From assembly GCA_963930775.1 (NCBI GenBank), contig OZ005696.1, forward strand, positions 9,664,980 through 9,728,979: 64,000 nucleotides of DNA, read 5' to 3'. A program made the position numbers and the translations under genes. This DNA comes from Cliona cf. orientalis (lineage: Eukaryota > Porifera > Demospongiae > Clionaida > Clionaidae). This document shows, piece by piece, positions 33,986-45,500 of the stretch. The notes below the pieces were generated by a model. It saw only the letters and a program-made list of their open reading frames with translations. It ran no database searches and had not been told where the DNA came from. Numbering within the stretch: position 1 is the stretch's first letter; each line of letters starts with the position of its first letter.

Positions 33986-34187
33986 CCTTCAACGTTTAAT
34001 ATACTGCCTGCTGACGTATAATCATAGCTGATGATGAATGCTAAACTGATGATGCATGTATAATACCTTTTCTCAATCTCATGATTGATGATACGATCAC
34101 AGTGAAAGCCCCGCCCCTTCTAGCGATCACGTGGGTGACCTTTCACCTTGTTTTGAGTTGAGCTAGCGGACAAAAACAAGGACAAAG
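33986..34187. promoter_or_regulatory. Divergent promoter region, SNX25 / claudin-like gene
   Basis: 202 bases between two divergent start codons. A GC-rich stretch with CCCCGCCCCTT and a CACGTG E-box-like word (AGCGATCACGTGGG, about 34120) stand in the middle. Function inferred from position. Confidence 0.5.
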
Positions 34188-35261
34188 ATGGCGTCGGCCG
34201 AGGCTAAGAAATGTTGGGCTCGGTTTGTTTCAGAGTATTCTGACGCCCTCTGCCGTCTCGGCGAAGTTCTGTTGGCTTTCGCGAGCGGCGTACTCACTTT
34301 CGTGACGTTCGGTACAGCGTACTGGGCGATGGAGGGCGAGGGAGATAGTACTAGTCCTGAAGATTTCACAGAAAAGCGGCACTGTGGTCTCTGGCAAACC
34401 TGTAACGTTGCACCTGATCCAGATATTGGCTGCACATCACTCCCTCTCAGTGGCCCTGGTATGCCTTTGTTATTTATAATAATATGTGAATCATGACATG
34501 AATATTTGTTGATAATTTGAAATCTCTCTCTCAGCGTATTTGTTGGCAGCTCGATTCTTCATGTGTCTGGGATTGGTGGGAGGAGTGGTCGCCTGGATCA
34601 TCAGTATCGTTGGACTGTTACAGCACAAAGCAAGATGGCTGCTCATAGCTGCCGGCTGCTATGGAGTCCAAGGTGTGTATGTCTGACACGAATGCATGTG
34701 TGAAGGTTTGTTCGAGCTAATTGTTGCTATGAGGCAACATTCACATTTTGGTATCCAAATTTTGGTGATGTACTCAATGTAGAATTGCATTACCATCATG
34801 CTATAATGTTGTGACTATAGAGTTTCAGAGGAAGGGAGCAATGTACTTAGTCTATTATATGGAGTAGTTTCACTTGTAGTAACTCTACGTTGTAACTATC
34901 ATTGAATATTTTTAAGGCTTCACGAGTTATAATAGATTCACCTCTCTCTCTATCTCTCCCTCCCACAGCCTTCCTGATGCTCATAGGACTGTCTTCATAC
35001 AGTGCTCGATTTCACACAAACTCTGGTGATGATGGCGATAGTGATAATGAAAAACTCTTAGTCCAGCCGAGCTGGTCATATGACGTTGGTTGGGTTGCCA
35101 TGGTGATATCTGTACTCTGCGCCCTGTACTTTATCTCAGTGGGGTTGTACCGATTCCGTCACCCCAACGACCCCATCACTCACCCGGGGGTCTCAAAAGT
35201 CTACGCCCCCCTGGCCCAGTTCGAATCCACTGAGTCGGACGATGATGACGACAATTTTTGA
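34188..35261 (+). CDS. Four-helix membrane protein of the claudin/PMP22 superfamily
   Basis: Three exons (34188-34459, about 34536-34671, about 34970-35261) give about 230 residues. Four hydrophobic segments: about 28-48 (LLAFASGVLTFVTFGTAYW), then AARFFMCLGLVGGVVAW, ARWLLIAAGCYGVQAFLML and VGWVAMVISVLCALYFIS. The first extracellular loop carries the superfamily mark: W in TAYWAM, then GLWQTC and a second Cys in DIGC (W...GLW..C...C). The cytoplasmic tail is acidic and ends ESTESDDDDDNF, without a classic PDZ-binding motif. Claudins and PMP22/EMP proteins act at cell contacts. Whether this one makes a barrier is unknown, and I cannot name a direct orthologue. Confidence 0.75.
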
Positions 35262-35929
35262 AGCTGACTTTCGAATTCATGATAATTGAAAGAAGCTGCA
35301 TAGTTATACACACAACAGTCTATTTCTCTCTCATTTCGTGTTCAGCAAACAGTGTTATCAATGTATGTACCTTTTCAATCCATGGTAACTATGGTGTAAT
35401 GATCAATATTATTACTGTGCCATATTTTCACTGTCACTCTGTATTTGTGAATTGTGATCACTGATTCAACAAGTGAAGGCTTTGTCCCCCAGCTTTCAGT
35501 GATATACGCTGCATGTCTGTGTTGGTGCTCACTCTAGCTGCATGTTAGCTTGGATATTATATTCCTGATCAAGGAGCCGGTACGTGACTCAAAACCGATT
35601 CAAGACAGTCTATGGGGTGATAAAGTATGCGCTAAAGCACAAGAGCCCTAGACTAAGGAGTGCCTTCATATAATAATTATTATGCAATTGAGGAGGACCT
35701 TCCTTCTCGTATTGACTTTGGTAAGGGCAAGTATGGAGCCAGTATAAATAATATTATACTAGCCGGTAGATATAGTACTTAGTTTTACAATGAGTACAAT
35801 ACAATAGATTGCTCTGCAATGAGTACATTGTATGACCAATATTATTAATGGTGACAGGTATCGAGACAAAACAGCAACATTACTGTGTACATTATTCTGT
35901 GCATAGCAATAATATGTGGTGATAAAATA
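35262..35929. other. Convergent intergenic region
   Basis: About 670 bases between the stop codons of the claudin-like gene and the small membrane-protein gene. AT-rich, and presumably the two 3' UTRs. No repeat or further gene recognised. Confidence 0.5.
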
Positions 35930-37201
35930 TCAATCGTAAGGGTTCATGGAGTCTGAGGATGAAGATTGGCTGCTGCCGTCTCCTAGTGATGTTGACTCCA
36001 TCTCATTGGCTGGTTCTGATCCTTGAACTTTCTCAGCTGGTTCGTAATCTGCAGTGGGTTCTGTGCCGGCCAGTATAGTAGTATAATAAATAGTAAAATT
36101 TTAATGCAAAACTCATTATGCTAATAGATTAATTTTGTGATCACGTATGCATTATGGGTATTTATAATTTTAGCTACATACATACCATCTTCATTTTCCA
36201 GCATGAGTGGATTTAGAGCCCCAATGGGACTGCTGGGGTAAGAGTCATCATCATAGTCTGTCTCTCTGCCTGGACTGATATCAATGCCAGTCATCCTCAG
36301 CTGCCATTCCTGTAATGCATTAGTTGTGTGTACACATGCAAAATATGACCTTTTCAGCATACCTGAAGTCCAAATGGATTGCCTTGTCTAACTTGAGCTC
36401 TTTTAGAGTAAGGAGTGAGTTTGATGGATGATTTTGATGACTCAGTTGTGGAAGAGCTGCGCCTTGTGGATATCTTAAAATGTTCACTTTTTCTCCTTTT
36501 CTGCTTCTGCTTGGCTGCTATTCTTCTCTGCTCCTCCAGAGAGAGACCTTGAAACCGACGACGCATGTAGGTAGCTTCAACTTCATCAATGTCAGATCTA
36601 GAGAGAGAGAGAGAGAGAGAGAGGACTGAGGTGGATAACTTATTCATGGCAGTTGACACTTGCACTTGTGGGGGGTGCTTTGATGTCAAGATGTGTGAAT
36701 AATATTAACCTGTCATGAACGGTTACCAGTAATGAATTGCTACTGGATCTATATTTATGTTATAGTGGTTTGTGTGCCATGATAATCCAGGATATAAAGC
36801 CATGCAAAGACTATTATTACTTTCTGAGGAAAAAAAAAAGGTGACAGATCAAACCAAACTTTACCTGGGTGTCCACACAGTTAGGATGACGATGATAGCA
36901 ATGATGATGATCAGTGTAAGAATGACCACTCCACAGGGAATGCTCACTGCTAGTACAGTAACAGTATAATTCTCCTCTTCCCCTCCACCTCCTTCAGTAT
37001 CTCCAAGGGTGGCTAGATCTGTTGTAGCAGCTGCATAATTTGCAGCCAGTAAGAATAGATCAATACTATAAGCCCTTGATCAATGGCAATTAAATTTTTA
37101 TATAATATAGGTTTCTAAGGTTGAATATCTAGTATTTACAAATAGTACATCACATGAAATAAAATTCTTGAAGATCTACCAAGAAACTGCTCACCATCCA
37201 T
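35930..37201 (-). CDS. Small single-pass membrane protein, unrecognised
   Basis: Not recognised. A 7-base first coding exon (ATGGATG, 37195-37201) joins in phase to an exon at 36.88-37.03 kb and to further exons at 36.36-36.60, 36.19-36.31 and 35.93-36.06 kb, giving about 220 residues. The protein has no signal peptide. About 25 residues (MDAATTDLATLGD, then Gly/Glu-rich) with an N-glycosylation sequon NYT precede one long hydrophobic helix at about 27-52 (GVVILTLIIIIAIIVILTVW). A basic tail follows (RRIAAKQKQKRRKSEHF), then Ser/Thr-rich and acidic parts ending SDSMNPYD. The sequon and the basic residues after the helix suggest N-out/C-in topology. The start is 264 bases from the divergent PUS3 start. 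The short first exon is the least sure part; the rest has consistent splice phases. Confidence 0.6.
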
Positions 37202-37464
37202 TCTGATCTGAGCGCTGCACCAGAATCAACGAGCCCCGCCCACTTTACAAGTCAACCTCTTTCTGAGTCAGTCCTCTTTTCTCTCAGTAAGCAATTATCT
37301 TCTTGATCGCATTCTTATCCACCAGATCACTCCCTATTCAGCTAGCTAACTCTTCTATAAGAACTAGTATTCGCGAAAGCAGCCGCTCTTTCACAACTGT
37401 TGGCCGTAAATTGTCTCGAGAATTGGGAGTCGGTAAAGGTCGTCAGAGGCACCATGTCCTGGCC

Positions 37465-39743
37465 ATGAATCCTATGACAGGTCTGCTGAGGAGAAACATC
37501 GCTGGCCTTATAAGGAGAGTGAGATCGGTGAAGCCGAGACATCCAATGGATTCAGGGAGACTCGTGAATACACCAGGCCAACAGTCTGAGATGATCTCCA
37601 CAGCACCAGGTCATTCACAGGCAGCTAGCATCATGGAGGATGAAGGGGCAGCAACAATGGTGCCAAAAATAACCGATGGTCAGCCTCCTGTTGCACAAGA
37701 AAAGAAAAAGCCGAGACAGTTTGATTTCTCCATGTCAGTATCATGACATATTTGTTGTTTCATCTATGTAGCCTAGCGAGGAAGAAGTCAGTATACTGAT
37801 CTATTCCCTCAAAATGTGCAGGTGGAATCGTCGTCGAATTGCTCTGAAGTTGGCTTACCTTGGCTGGGACTATCACGGGCTGGCCATTCAGGATCCACAC
37901 CAACCAACCATAGAGGTAGACAGAGATCCTGCTGATCATCTATACACTATATTGGGTGACCTCCTGTTTTTTCACAGAGCAGTTTGTTTGAGTGTCTTCA
38001 GAAAACTAAGCTGGTCGTTGATAGTCGCAGCTGCCACTACACCAGATGTGGCCGCACTGATAAGGGAGTCAGTGCTTTCGGACAAGTAACTATTCAATAG
38101 TTAACACTGACTTGACTTATACACCATCATGTATTCTAGATGTTCCTAATAATTTATTTTACTAGGTGATATCGTTGGAGGTTCGCTCTAATCTTCTTGA
38201 GGGGGAAGGTGTGATTGTCTCCGAAGGTAGCAAGGCTGCATCCAGAAATGGCGACAAGACGTCAGAACTTCCATATATGGTGATGCTCAACAACAACCTG
38301 CCCAGCGACATAAGAGTGCTGTCCTGTGCCACTGTGGACCAAAGCTTCAGCGCTCGGTTCAGTTGTCTACAGAGAACTTATAAATATTTCTTTCCTCGTG
38401 GAGAAATGAACTTAGATGTAAGTGCATGCATGAATGGTGAAATTTCGAATGTCCAGAAAATTTCCTTTTTCAGGACCAAAATTAATAATTGATTTTTTTA
38501 TATTACCAGAATTACAATTTTATAGGTAATGAGAGATGCAGCCCAGCAGTTCTTAGGTGAACATGACTTTCGAAACTTTTGTAAGGTTGGTCAAGATTAC
38601 GTGTCACTATAAGATTTGTTCATAGAGGCTACACTATCATTAATTTTATACGTTATTGATTATTAATACTCAGATGGACATCAATGGCGGTGTCACTAAC
38701 TATAGGCGGACAATTCTCAGCTTCAGTATCAACGCTCTTGATGATGGGTAAGCTTCACTCTCTTCCTCTCTCTCTCTCTCTGTCTAGCTCCCCTCCTACT
38801 CACACAAACACACATTAATCATACATCCTTTCAATCCTCCAGCTCTCCCTCTCCATATCAAATGTGTGAGATGACGATTGTTGGAAGAGCGTTTCTCATG
38901 CACCAAGTTCGATGCATGGCTGCCGTTCTCTTCCTCATTGGCAATGGACTAGAGCAGCCCTCCCTCATCGACCACATGCTGGACATGGAGCGTTGCCCCC
39001 GGAAACCACAGTATGGAATGGCAGCTGCTGAGCCACTCATTCTCTACGACTGTGAGTTTGAGGGTCTGGAATGGGAATGTGACCGGAGAAGTTACGAGAA
39101 AGTCGTGGCTCACTTTCAGAGCCTGTGGACAACTAAAATGGTCCAGTAAGTGAACAACGTTAACTCAAACTAAAATCTGTTCCCAATAGTCAATAAAATT
39201 AAATTAATAGGCAGTAGTAAAAATGTATTTTGTAGCCAGAAAACATTTAATTATGCCTCATTTTTGATATTTTTTGTGTATGTTCAGGGCAGTAATGATC
39301 AGAAGTATGCTGGGTAGCTTGGAGTCGAGTATTCCCTCCTCTGCCAGCTCCTCCCAGGGGCAGCTGCCATCACCATCACCATCACCATCGCCAGTGTGTA
39401 GGCAGATGGCTTCCATCATGCAGAGCGACCACAAGCTGGGACAGAAAAGCTACAAACCTCTGCTCAAGAGACCCACTTCTAGTACGTACCATAGGTACAC
39501 TTCAGTACATCATCATTAATTCACCTTCCACTAAAATTTGGCTTAAAAAGTATTTAAGGCATGAAGGTGATCATCATCGAGTATCACAATCATCTTCATG
39601 CTGTAGATTCATTTGAGGAGCGTTTTGAGCATCACAGAGCAAAGAAGAGAAAGCTAGTGATTGAGGAGCCTGCCCAGGATCTGGAGCAGGGGGAGGACAG
39701 AGCAACGGAAACAAAATCATTACATTCATCAGCATCTTCATGA
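37465..39743 (+). CDS. PUS3: tRNA pseudouridine synthase 3 (positions 38/39)
   Basis: TruA-family enzyme that converts U38 and U39 in the tRNA anticodon stem to pseudouridine. The catalytic Asp is in [13 protein letters not shown] (split by the intron at about 38090). Other blocks match the family: [18 protein letters not shown] (37.82 kb); [20 protein letters not shown] (38.35 kb); [14 protein letters not shown] (38.55-38.7 kb); [20 protein letters not shown] (38.88 kb); [20 protein letters not shown] (39.0 kb). The C-terminal Ser-rich and Lys-rich tail ends LHSSASS. I chose the ATG at 37465 because it is the first in frame. The frame stays open upstream to about 37303 without an ATG, with a Ser/Arg-rich sequence, so a longer N-terminus from an unseen exon is possible. 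Divergent from the small membrane-protein gene; tail to tail with SCO, 39 bases apart. Confidence 0.93.
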
Positions 39744-39782
39744 TCACAATAGTTAATTAACTAACTAGAATTAATAATGGTA

Positions 39783-41028
39783 TTATTTGGTGTGTTTATG
39801 CTTGAGCATGTGGGTGGCTATGGTGGAAATAATCTGTTCAGCACTCTTGTTCTGACCAAAATAATCCACAAAATTCCCATCAGGTCCAACCAGGTACATG
39901 ATGATGGTGTGATCAACCTATAGGAGGAATGGGAATATTATGGAGTTTGTATTGTAAGGGACTTAGATTGGAGAATGGGAATTGAACTGACCAAGTAATC
40001 GTCATCATCGTCAGCTGGTCCCACGCTGTAGTAGACCCGGTATGCCTTGGCCACTTGGTGGATCTCCTCCTTAGTTCCAGCCAGACCAAGGAGGCGAGGG
40101 TGGAACTCTACAATATCAAAAAAAATTTTTAATCTACTGTTGGAATGCTTTTAAGAGTACTTTTTTGAGTCTGAGAATTGGCCAGGGGATGGGCACAATG
40201 AAATTGTTCTTACCTTGAAGATAGTCCTTGATGACCTTTGGGGTGTCCCTGTCAGGATCAACAGTAACGAACAGTGGCTGAAGCTTAGGCAGACCAGGGG
40301 TCTCATCTGTTGGGAAGTCGTAATGGTCGTCAAATGTGGTGTGTGTGTGTGTGAGAGAGAGAGAGTTACCTAGTTTGTTGACGACGGTAGCCATCTTGTT
40401 CAGCTCATCCGGGCAGATGTCAGGACAGAAGGTGAACCCAAAATAGAGTAGCAGCCACTGACCAAGAAAGTCTTGGTTAGTCTTTCTCTCTCCGTTGTGG
40501 TCCATGAGCGAGAAGGGACCACCCAGCGCTGCCTTACCCAAGGAACGAGTCTTCTGCTTCTCTAACACTGTGCAAGGGGGTGAGAGAGAGAATGCAAGTG
40601 TACCAGTACAACAGAATTTTTAATTCAGTAACATACAAGCTTCTTTTTCTTTCTTGAGACTCCTGACATACAGCCACACTCCTCCACCAGCCAGCACTAG
40701 GAAGGCAAATGATGTCCAGGAGATTGGCTATGCAGAGTTAATGAACATGACAGATGTGCACATTAATACCAATCAGAGATATAATATGCATACCCCTCTC
40801 TTGTCAGATGCCCGTGAGGCATAGAACTGACATGGAATTTGAGTGAATCTGAAGGAATTGGTTTGTTTCATCAATGGTTTGCACTGGGAGTGATAGCCAG
40901 CCAAAAATTGGGACCCTAGAACAATTTTTCTTGACATCCATCTGCAGCAGCTGAAAACCTAAACACAATAGTAGAGATTGATCGAATGTAGAATTACGAG
41001 CTTTCTGTACCTTTAAGGCATGTCTCAT
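39783..41028 (-). CDS. SCO1: SCO1/SCO2 cytochrome c oxidase copper chaperone
   Basis: Inner-membrane protein that delivers copper to the CuA site of cytochrome c oxidase subunit II. Exons on the minus strand: MRHALK (41028), about 40.81-40.96 kb ([10 protein letters not shown] to SDKRG), 40.64-40.73 kb with the membrane helix ([20 protein letters not shown]), 40.37-40.57 kb with [20 protein letters not shown] and the copper-binding FCPDICPDE (CxxxC), then exons with [21 protein letters not shown] and the conserved histidine in [20 protein letters not shown] (39.9 kb), ending HMLKHKHTK. All copper ligands, CxxxC plus His, are present. The N-terminus is short but rich in basic and hydrophobic residues, as for mitochondrial import. 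SCO1 and SCO2 arose within animals and cannot be told apart here. Confidence 0.92.
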
Positions 41029-41334
41029 GGTGGCTGGAGTACAAAGGTCAACATCGCATACGCAATAATAGCTCAGTTTAATGATTGCAAGTCGGGCCAA
41101 ATTGCGAATCCAATAATTGCGGACCCGTAGCCTTTGAGAACTCGTAGATTGACCGCACAGGATAAAAGACGCCAATTATACGACCGCAAAAGCCACTACG
41201 TTTTATATGCGCGCGCGGTCAGCAGAAAATCATGACCGTGATGAATATCGTTACTGTCAGCTTACGCATGCGTTCACCAATTCAGCAGGTATTATTATAT
41301 ACGCCGAAAACTAGCGAGCGAGAGGTACATAATA
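41029..41334. promoter_or_regulatory. Divergent region, SCO / TRAF-like gene
   Basis: 306 bases between two divergent starts. Contains a run of CG-rich words (TATGCGCGCGCGGTC, about 41210), unlike the AT-rich surroundings. Promoter role inferred from position. Confidence 0.45.
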
Positions 41335-41877
41335 ATGGATTCTTATAAAGAAATCACAGCCAAACCTTCCATTAGGCAGCTTCAGGAAGGTCAGCATTAC
41401 CGATTGGTAGACAGTGCAGGCTGTACTGCCAGTTATAGCTGCAGCTTTATTTGGAATATTGACCAAGTGCAGCAGATATGTACCCCAGTCTACTCAAAAC
41501 CATTCTACACTGAAAAGAATGGCTCGGGCTATAAGATGCGTCTCTTACTATTCATGGATGGAGATGGCAGTGGACTGGGAACTCACATCTCCTTCTACGC
41601 TGCATTGATGAGGGGAGAACATGATGCTCAGCTACAGTGGCCTTTCAGGCAGAAGGTGAAGCTGGTTTTAGTGAGTCAGGATCAGCAGAAGCAGGATATT
41701 ACACGATGGTTTCAGCCAGATCCTGTGGAGTTTGATGGTTCATTCTGGCAGCCTTCTCTGCATTGTGACATGAATGTCGGATTTGGATGCCCAGAGTTTG
41801 CCCCACTCTCTATTCTGGGTGACACCGCTTACATCAAGAATGATGCCATGATTGTGAAGTGTATCATCGATAATTAA
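41335..41877 (+). CDS. Stand-alone TRAF-C (MATH) domain protein
   Basis: 180 residues, one exon. Nearly all of it after residue 25 is a TRAF-type MATH domain: FIWNIDQVQ, VYSKPFYTEKNGSGYKMRL, GDGSGLGTHISFYAALMRGE, LQWPFRQKVKLVLVSQDQ, and GCPEFAPLS with the end DAMIVKCIIDN. The fold trimerises and binds receptor-tail peptides in TRAF1-6. Here there is no RING, no zinc finger and no long coiled coil, so it cannot act as an E3 ligase by itself. It may be an adaptor or a competitor of full TRAFs (inference). No introns; a retrocopy of a TRAF 3' end is possible. Confidence 0.8.
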   Translation: MDSYKEITAKPSIRQLQEGQHYRLVDSAGCTASYSCSFIWNIDQVQQICTPVYSKPFYTEKNGSGYKMRLLLFMDGDGSGLGTHISFYAALMRGEHDAQLQWPFRQKVKLVLVSQDQQKQDITRWFQPDPVEFDGSFWQPSLHCDMNVGFGCPEFAPLSILGDTAYIKNDAMIVKCIIDN

Positions 41878-42220
41878 GCCTATCATGGAGTGACATTGAC
41901 TATTATCACGGTTCCCAGTAGCTGCATTATTGTAATAGTCTTGTATTAATATTACTGCTGCAGGAGTGTGTCAAGTACGATAGCTCATTTTAGGACTTCT
42001 ATAAGCAGCATGAATATTATTACCCCGCGCGCATGCGCAAGGGGTGAAGCAATCGTCTGTCGAGTCGTCGTTGGGGCCGGGATTTACTCTTTTCACCCCG
42101 CTTCATGCCGGAAGTGTGACTCCACCCACTGATAATACTAGTGGTGATGAAAATCATCTGTGCGGGGCGAGCCTTCGCCAAAGTCATAAGAGTCACACAG
42201 GTATACGTGCGCACATAGGG
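41878..42220. other. Spacer between the TRAF-like gene and the transposon island
   Basis: About 340 bases. The right half (42025-42220) is GC-richer, with GCGCGCATGCGC, and reads unlike the host introns. It may be an old repeat, but I see no ends. Confidence 0.35.
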
Positions 42221-42465
42221 CTATAGTCTCGTCCCCAGACCCCACCCCCAAAAGGAGGAAAGGGTCTGGTACACACCGAGCGCTTTTTGGGTCTTGCTGA
42301 CTTGGCATGTCTGAATTCTGTCGCACCAATCAGATTCACGCCATGTGGCTTGCATGTGATTATCGTGTGACCCCGCGCGCTAGCCGCCTATTGCGGGTTA
42401 TTGCATAAGGCGGCCTTATGGCGCATGGCCCTATGGCACTGTGGCCTTATGGCCTTGTGGCCTTA
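42221..42465. repeat. Left long terminal inverted repeat of the MULE-like element
   Basis: Inverted match to 47370-47579. Contains the tandem GGCC/TTATGG words near 42410-42465. Confidence 0.8.
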
Positions 42466-42585
42466 ATGTCCATATATGGGCATTATGCATTCTCTGTGGT
42501 CTGCAGCCCGCGCGCGGGAAGAGCGCGTAGATCAGTCTTCTTGTGCGGAGTGAGCTACGTTGCAGCAACCGTGAGCACACGGGCC

Positions 42586-45500
42586 ATGCAGATCATGGAT
42601 TCATCAACAGAGCTAGAAGTGAGCAGCTGCAGTGACGGGACAGACAGTGATTACGGAACCGCTAGTTTTCTGGACAATAGAAGGTGAGCGACCACCATCT
42701 CAATTTGAATATGTGGCTGGCTGATACAATACAGTATTTGAAACGTGCTTGATCGTGTTGATAGTACTAGTACATTTTTTTTCCTGTACAGGTTATTAAG
42801 TGAAGCAAATGAGAAGAGGTTCGAGCAAGCACCGCGCAAACAAGCAAAAAAGAAGCCGCGTAGTCACAAGACGGACTACCACTTTCCGAAGCCGATCTGG
42901 CCAAAAAAGAAGAAGAAGGTTGCTACTCCAGACACAGGGAAAACAGTAAAGGAAGAAGAGTAAGCACGTTGCAGCCATGCATGCAACTAAGCTATGTGTG
43001 CATCCAAGTCTAATCAGCCATTTGGGGGGGGGGGGGGGGGGGGGGGGGGGGAATTCTGACCTCTAGCCAACACCATAATTTAATTGTGTGCATGTGGGCA
43101 CTGTTGGGGGGGGGGGGGGGAGCTATTAGGGTAGTATTTAATATGTCATAATTATGGCATCTAGTCCAGTAAGCATGACATTATGAGGGCGGATTATTTG
43201 TCTGTTTAATAGTTCAGTATAACATTACGTCGTGTACCTTTACTTGTTCACTTGCAGCATTGATTACCTGTTGACCCAAGTGAAATCATCCTCAAAAGCT
43301 GTTCCCAATCAAGGTATGCAAACATGCAGTCATAGTAAAATATTGCATGTACAATGTAGATCAAAGAAGCAGCAACCACTGTCTGCCCCTACTCTAGGGC
43401 TGCTTCAATTATTTTGGATAGGGCATACATGTACCTACACCACAGCTGGGCAGCTATACCTGCAAGGTGTTGGTGTACAAAAGGTGACTGTCAGAATACT
43501 AACTGTAGGGTAGTGGCTCCAGGGTGCTTAATTCAGTTAATGGCTTTCAGTTTGGATAGTTACATAGTGGCAGGTGCCTTTCCTACTACTAGGTTCATAG
43601 TGACTTGGACTGTGTTACAGCATTATCCTGGTTCCCTTGGAAGTGCCCTTCTCTGTATAATATATGACTTCTACTATGTGTTTGTGAATGTGCATGGATA
43701 AGATGTGCTACCAGTGCTATATTGTTACTGTAGGGATTCCATATTACATTGACCTCACTCAAGATTCAGATAATGAATCTCACACCAGCCTGTCTCCAGC
43801 TCCTGTAATAAGCAGTGATGAGTCACCAGCAGATAGTGATGAATCATCCAGGTAAGGTGTTCAATGGTGCATGGCAATGACAGAAGAGATCGTTATAATA
43901 TTTTTTGACTAGGAGTGTAAGTGACCCTGCCTTTAGCATAATTCAGGCAGGGTAGGCATAATTATCCTCATGTTTAGAATTACCATAGTGTCCTGGGCAA
44001 GCACCCATGCACTGCGTTTCATGGGATCAGTGTAGCAGCCTCCATTACAAGTGTCCATGCGGGCCAAAATTATGAGTTATCGTAGAAGTTTTCATGTACA
44101 TACATGTATAATTTTAATACAGTGAATCGTCCAATGATTCCAATGTTGAATACTTCAATGGAGATATTGAACTACCGATAGTATCGCGTCAGAACCGCAT
44201 ACGTACATCTTCACTTCATACTGTTAGAGCAATACTGGATACACCACGAGATCTAGTTAGTACAAAGCATCCAACTCAAATAAATATCAATTGTGCTTTT
44301 GTCGTTGATGCATCTAAGTTGCAAGATTCTGGTGATACAAAATGTGACGACTGTGGTGCCTGGAAACAGACCAAAACAGCAACTACCTTTCTCCACATTA
44401 ATCATGACGAAGATGGGAGTGTAGCGTCTGTTAAATGCTGCCCAAGTACCAGTAAAAAGAGATATTACACACTAGTGCGTCGTCACTACACCTGCAAATC
44501 ATCGCCTGATTTATCCAGACATATATCTATCCTATCAGATCCTTCTGGCCAGCAAAAACCATGTCAATTTATACAATATCGCTTTTCTGGTATAGAACAT
44601 TCTGTTGTTGTCAAACCACATGGTAATTCAAAAAAGAGGAAGAGACCATACAAACGTACCTGCCCAAGTACACTAAAAGATTTAGAAACAGAATTGAAGC
44701 AACACCCTCCTAAACGAGCAGTATTTAGAGTGGAGCAGAAGAGGGGCGGCATTCTTAGTGCTTCATGTGTGGGAGATTTGCCGAGAAATTCACTACAAGC
44801 CTCTCGAATACGATGTAAGAAGAAAACTTATCAAGAGGCAGGTGTATCTAATCCAAATGATCCCTTGCAAGCTCTTGTTGTCAAATTTAAGGAAGAGAGT
44901 AGAAATCCTGATCAGTATGTACAGTCGATTCGTCTAGTTCCAGATCCAACCATCGTTCTGTTCAATGATACCCAGCTTAATGATATGGAACAATTTTGTG
45001 CATCATCTGATAAAGCTAGCGTGCTTGGTATTGATGTTACTTTTAATCTTGGACGATTCTATGTTACACTATGTACATACCAAAACTTTAAGGTAGTTAA
45101 TGAGCGAGGAAGGCATCCAATAATGGTCGGACCAGCTCTTATTCATTCATCTAAAGACCAGTCCAATTTTGACATACTTTTTCAAGAAATTACAAACCGA
45201 AAGCCAGCACTAGCCACATCACTGAGAGCTTATGGTACAGATGGTGAACAAGCACTCTCCAATGCTGCTGCCTCTGCTTTTCCTTTTGCCACACACTTAA
45301 GATGTGCAAACCATTTGAGAGATAACATTACCACTCATTTGCGTAAGCAGCTCCTTCCAGAAGCTGTAATAAAGGAAGTGCTAAGTGATACTTTCGGTAC
45401 AGCCAGTGAAAAAGGTCTTATTCATGCGTCTGAAAAAGAATTTGATGATAAAATGAAATTGCTACAGAAAAGATGGGACTTGCTTGAGAAACAGCACAAG

